The notes under the pieces are model-generated. The model had not been told where the DNA came from and did not search any database. It saw nothing but the letters and a program-made list of their open reading frames with translations. Positions 5,941 to 7,679 of a stretch of DNA of 7,679 bases are shown piece after piece; the stretch's first letter is position 1, and the number at the start of each line of letters is the position of its first letter. Position numbers and translations under genes: made by a program. The stretch comes from Oceanospirillaceae bacterium (GTDB lineage: Bacteria > Pseudomonadota > Gammaproteobacteria > Pseudomonadales > Balneatricaceae): contig DPHB01000004.1 in the NCBI GenBank assembly GCA_003521845.1, forward strand, positions 110,257 through 117,935, given 5' to 3'.

Positions 5941-7332
5941 ATGCGTTATATCAGTACTCGTGGCGAAGCGCCAAAACTGAGTTTTGAAGATGTGCTACTC
6001 ACTGGCCTAGCCAGTGATGGTGGCCTATATGTGCCTGAAAGCTTACCTAAGTTTAGTGTTGATGATATGCAGGCTATGGCCAAGATGTCTTACGCTGAAC
6101 TTGCTCATAAAGTCATTTTGCCATTTGTTGAAGAAAGCGTTACTAGTGCCGAACTCAAGGTGATGGTAGAAGAAACCTACGCCGGTTTCAGTCATGATGC
6201 CGTGGCACCGCTGATTCAGCTAGACAAGAACGAATGGGTAATGGAATTGTTCCATGGCCCAACACTTGCCTTTAAAGATTTTGCCCTCCAGTTGTTGGGC
6301 CGTTTGATGGATCACGCCCTTACCAAGCGTAAAAAGAAGCTGGTTATCATGGGCGCGACTTCCGGTGATACGGGTTCTGCCGCTATCGAAGGTTGCCGCC
6401 ATAGCGAGCATGTTGAGTTATTTATCTTGCACCCGCACGAGCGAGTGTCGGAAGTGCAGCGCCGGCAGATGACCACCTTGCTAGGTGACAATATTCACAA
6501 TATTGCTGTACAAGGCAACTTTGATGATTGTCAGCAGATGGTAAAACAAAGCTTTGCCGACCAGTCTTTCTTGAATGGCGGTCAGCTTGGTGCGGTTAAC
6601 TCCATTAACTGGGCGCGTATCATGGCCCAGATTGTTTACTATTTTTATGCGGGTGTCGCCTTAGGTGCGCCACATCGCCCCGTGTCCTTCAGTGTGCCCA
6701 CGGGCAACTTTGGCGACATCTATGCGGGCTATATTGCCATGCAGATGGGCTTGCCGGTTAAGCAGTTGATTGTTGCTACTAACGCCAATGACATTTTACA
6801 TCGTTGCATTAGCGCCAATCATTACGTCAAGCATGACCTAGTACAGACCTTGTCACCAAGCATGGACATCATGGTATCCAGCAACTTCGAACGTATGCTG
6901 TTTGATTTGTATGACCGTGATGGTGCTGAATTATCTGAACTAATTAGCAACCTCAATTCGGGTAAAGCCAATAGCCTGGATACAGATCGTTGGCACAAGG
7001 CGCGCGAAACCTTCTCTAGTCACAAGGTTGATGATGACCTGACTTGTGCAGTGATCAAGCGTGTTGCTGAGCAAAACAATTACTTGCTGGACCCACACAG
7101 CGCCATTGGTGTTGAAGCCGGTCGAGTTTGTAATCAGCACCCAGAAGTCCCCATGATTACTATGGCCACCGCACACCCTGTGAAATTCCCAGATGCGGTG
7201 ATTAAAGCCGGTCAGGACGCACCGCAGCTGCCACGTCACCTAAGTGACTTGCTAGAACGTGAAGAGCGTTGTCAGGTATTGCCTAATGATTTGGCCAGCG
7301 TGCAAACCTACATTGCTGACAATATTAAATGA
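5941..7332 (+). CDS. thrC: Threonine synthase
   Basis: This PLP-dependent cytoplasmic enzyme (EC 4.2.3.1) converts O-phospho-homoserine to threonine and phosphate, the last step of the pathway. The 463 residues match the longer threonine synthase type found in Pseudomonas. The N-terminus MRYISTRG is typical of the family. The PLP-binding lysine is K112 in HGPTLAFKDFALQ. Further motifs are GATSGDTGSAA (138-148), PTGNFGDIYAG (about 253-263, the cofactor phosphate loop) and LLDPHSAIG (about 382-390). The segment ATAHPVKFPDA near 409-419 is also characteristic. It is complete and shows no frameshift. It lies 18 nt after hom and its stop overlaps the recJ start, so the three are likely co-transcribed. 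Homoserine kinase, which supplies its substrate, is not in the window and must be encoded elsewhere. Confidence 0.97.
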   Translation: MRYISTRGEAPKLSFEDVLLTGLASDGGLYVPESLPKFSVDDMQAMAKMSYAELAHKVILPFVEESVTSAELKVMVEETYAGFSHDAVAPLIQLDKNEWVMELFHGPTLAFKDFALQLLGRLMDHALTKRKKKLVIMGATSGDTGSAAIEGCRHSEHVELFILHPHERVSEVQRRQMTTLLGDNIHNIAVQGNFDDCQQMVKQSFADQSFLNGGQLGAVNSINWARIMAQIVYYFYAGVALGAPHRPVSFSVPTGNFGDIYAGYIAMQMGLPVKQLIVATNANDILHRCISANHYVKHDLVQTLSPSMDIMVSSNFERMLFDLYDRDGAELSELISNLNSGKANSLDTDRWHKARETFSSHKVDDDLTCAVIKRVAEQNNYLLDPHSAIGVEAGRVCNQHPEVPMITMATAHPVKFPDAVIKAGQDAPQLPRHLSDLLEREERCQVLPNDLASVQTYIADNIK

Positions 7333-7679
7333 TGCAAATTAAGCAGCGCGAGGGCCAACCGAGTCCTAATCTAAGCGCTGCTTTCGATCCCTTGCTGGCG
7401 CGGGTATACGCCCAGCGAGGTATCGAAGACCCACAACAGCTCGATTATGGGCTGCAACACCTTACCCCTTATCACACTATGGCGGGCATGCAAGCTGCCG
7501 TAATGATCTTGGCCACGGCCATTGCCGAACAAAAACACATACTCATTGTTGGCGATTTTGATTGTGATGGCGCTACCAGTACTAGCCTAGCCTATTTGGC
7601 CTTGGGTGCCATGGGTGCGCAAAGAGTGAGCTTTTTGGTGCCCAATCGTTTCTCTTTTGGTTATGGCTTTAGCGCACCC
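7329..7679 (+). CDS. recJ: Single-stranded-DNA-specific exonuclease RecJ, 3'-partial
   Basis: These are the first 117 codons of RecJ, a cytoplasmic 5'-3' single-strand DNA exonuclease of the DHH phosphoesterase family, used in recombination and mismatch or base-excision repair. The gene runs off the right edge; full-length RecJ is usually about 570 residues. The key evidence is DHH motif I, GDFDCDGATST (about residues 75-85 from the first Met), whose Asp residues bind the catalytic metal ions. The FLVPNRFSFGYG segment that follows (about 102-113) is also typical of RecJ. The preceding 70 residues match the usual N-terminal extension, including an FDPLLARVYAQRGI segment. Translation can start at either of two tandem in-frame ATGs (7329 or 7332). 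The first overlaps the thrC stop by 4 nt. No clear Shine-Dalgarno site is present, which points to translational coupling with thrC. Confidence 0.93.
   Translation, partial: MMQIKQREGQPSPNLSAAFDPLLARVYAQRGIEDPQQLDYGLQHLTPYHTMAGMQAAVMILATAIAEQKHILIVGDFDCDGATSTSLAYLALGAMGAQRVSFLVPNRFSFGYGFSAP

Noticed and set aside
6940..7239. 99-codon open frame on the - strand inside thrC
   Set aside because: It is antisense to a conserved enzyme region with intact motifs, so it is a shadow frame.

Overview
The window looks like a chromosomal segment of a Gammaproteobacterium, probably marine or Pseudomonas/Cellvibrio/Oceanospirillum-like. The evidence is a Pseudomonas-type homoserine dehydrogenase (monofunctional, with a C-terminal ACT domain), a long threonine synthase of about 463 aa, recJ directly downstream, and an outer-membrane barrel typical of a didermic envelope. 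G+C is moderate by eye, and all genes lie on the + strand. No RNA genes, CRISPR arrays, insertion sequences or phage genes were seen.

Region 1 (1-4517) is an envelope cassette of four tightly packed genes. It holds an inner-membrane RND/MMPL-type transporter whose 5' end is cut by the window, a periplasmic LolA-like protein that overlaps it by 4 nt, a predicted outer-membrane beta-barrel with a DUF1302-like motif, and a 79-aa two-helix membrane protein of unknown function behind an exceptionally strong ribosome binding site. Together they could span inner membrane, periplasm and outer membrane, which suggests transport of a lipid or another hydrophobic substrate. The substrate cannot be read from the sequence. 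This is the most interesting part of the window.

Region 2 (4518-4638) is a 121-nt gap between the cassette and the threonine genes. It holds a candidate sigma70-type promoter and a short hairpin followed by four T residues. No convincing leader peptide is present.

Region 3 (4639-7679) is a housekeeping operon: hom (best start is a TTG codon), thrC and the 5' part of recJ. Hom makes homoserine and ThrC makes threonine from phosphohomoserine. The homoserine kinase between them is not encoded here. recJ overlaps the end of thrC and encodes a single-strand-specific 5'-3' exonuclease, so it is probably carried on the same transcript rather than functionally linked.
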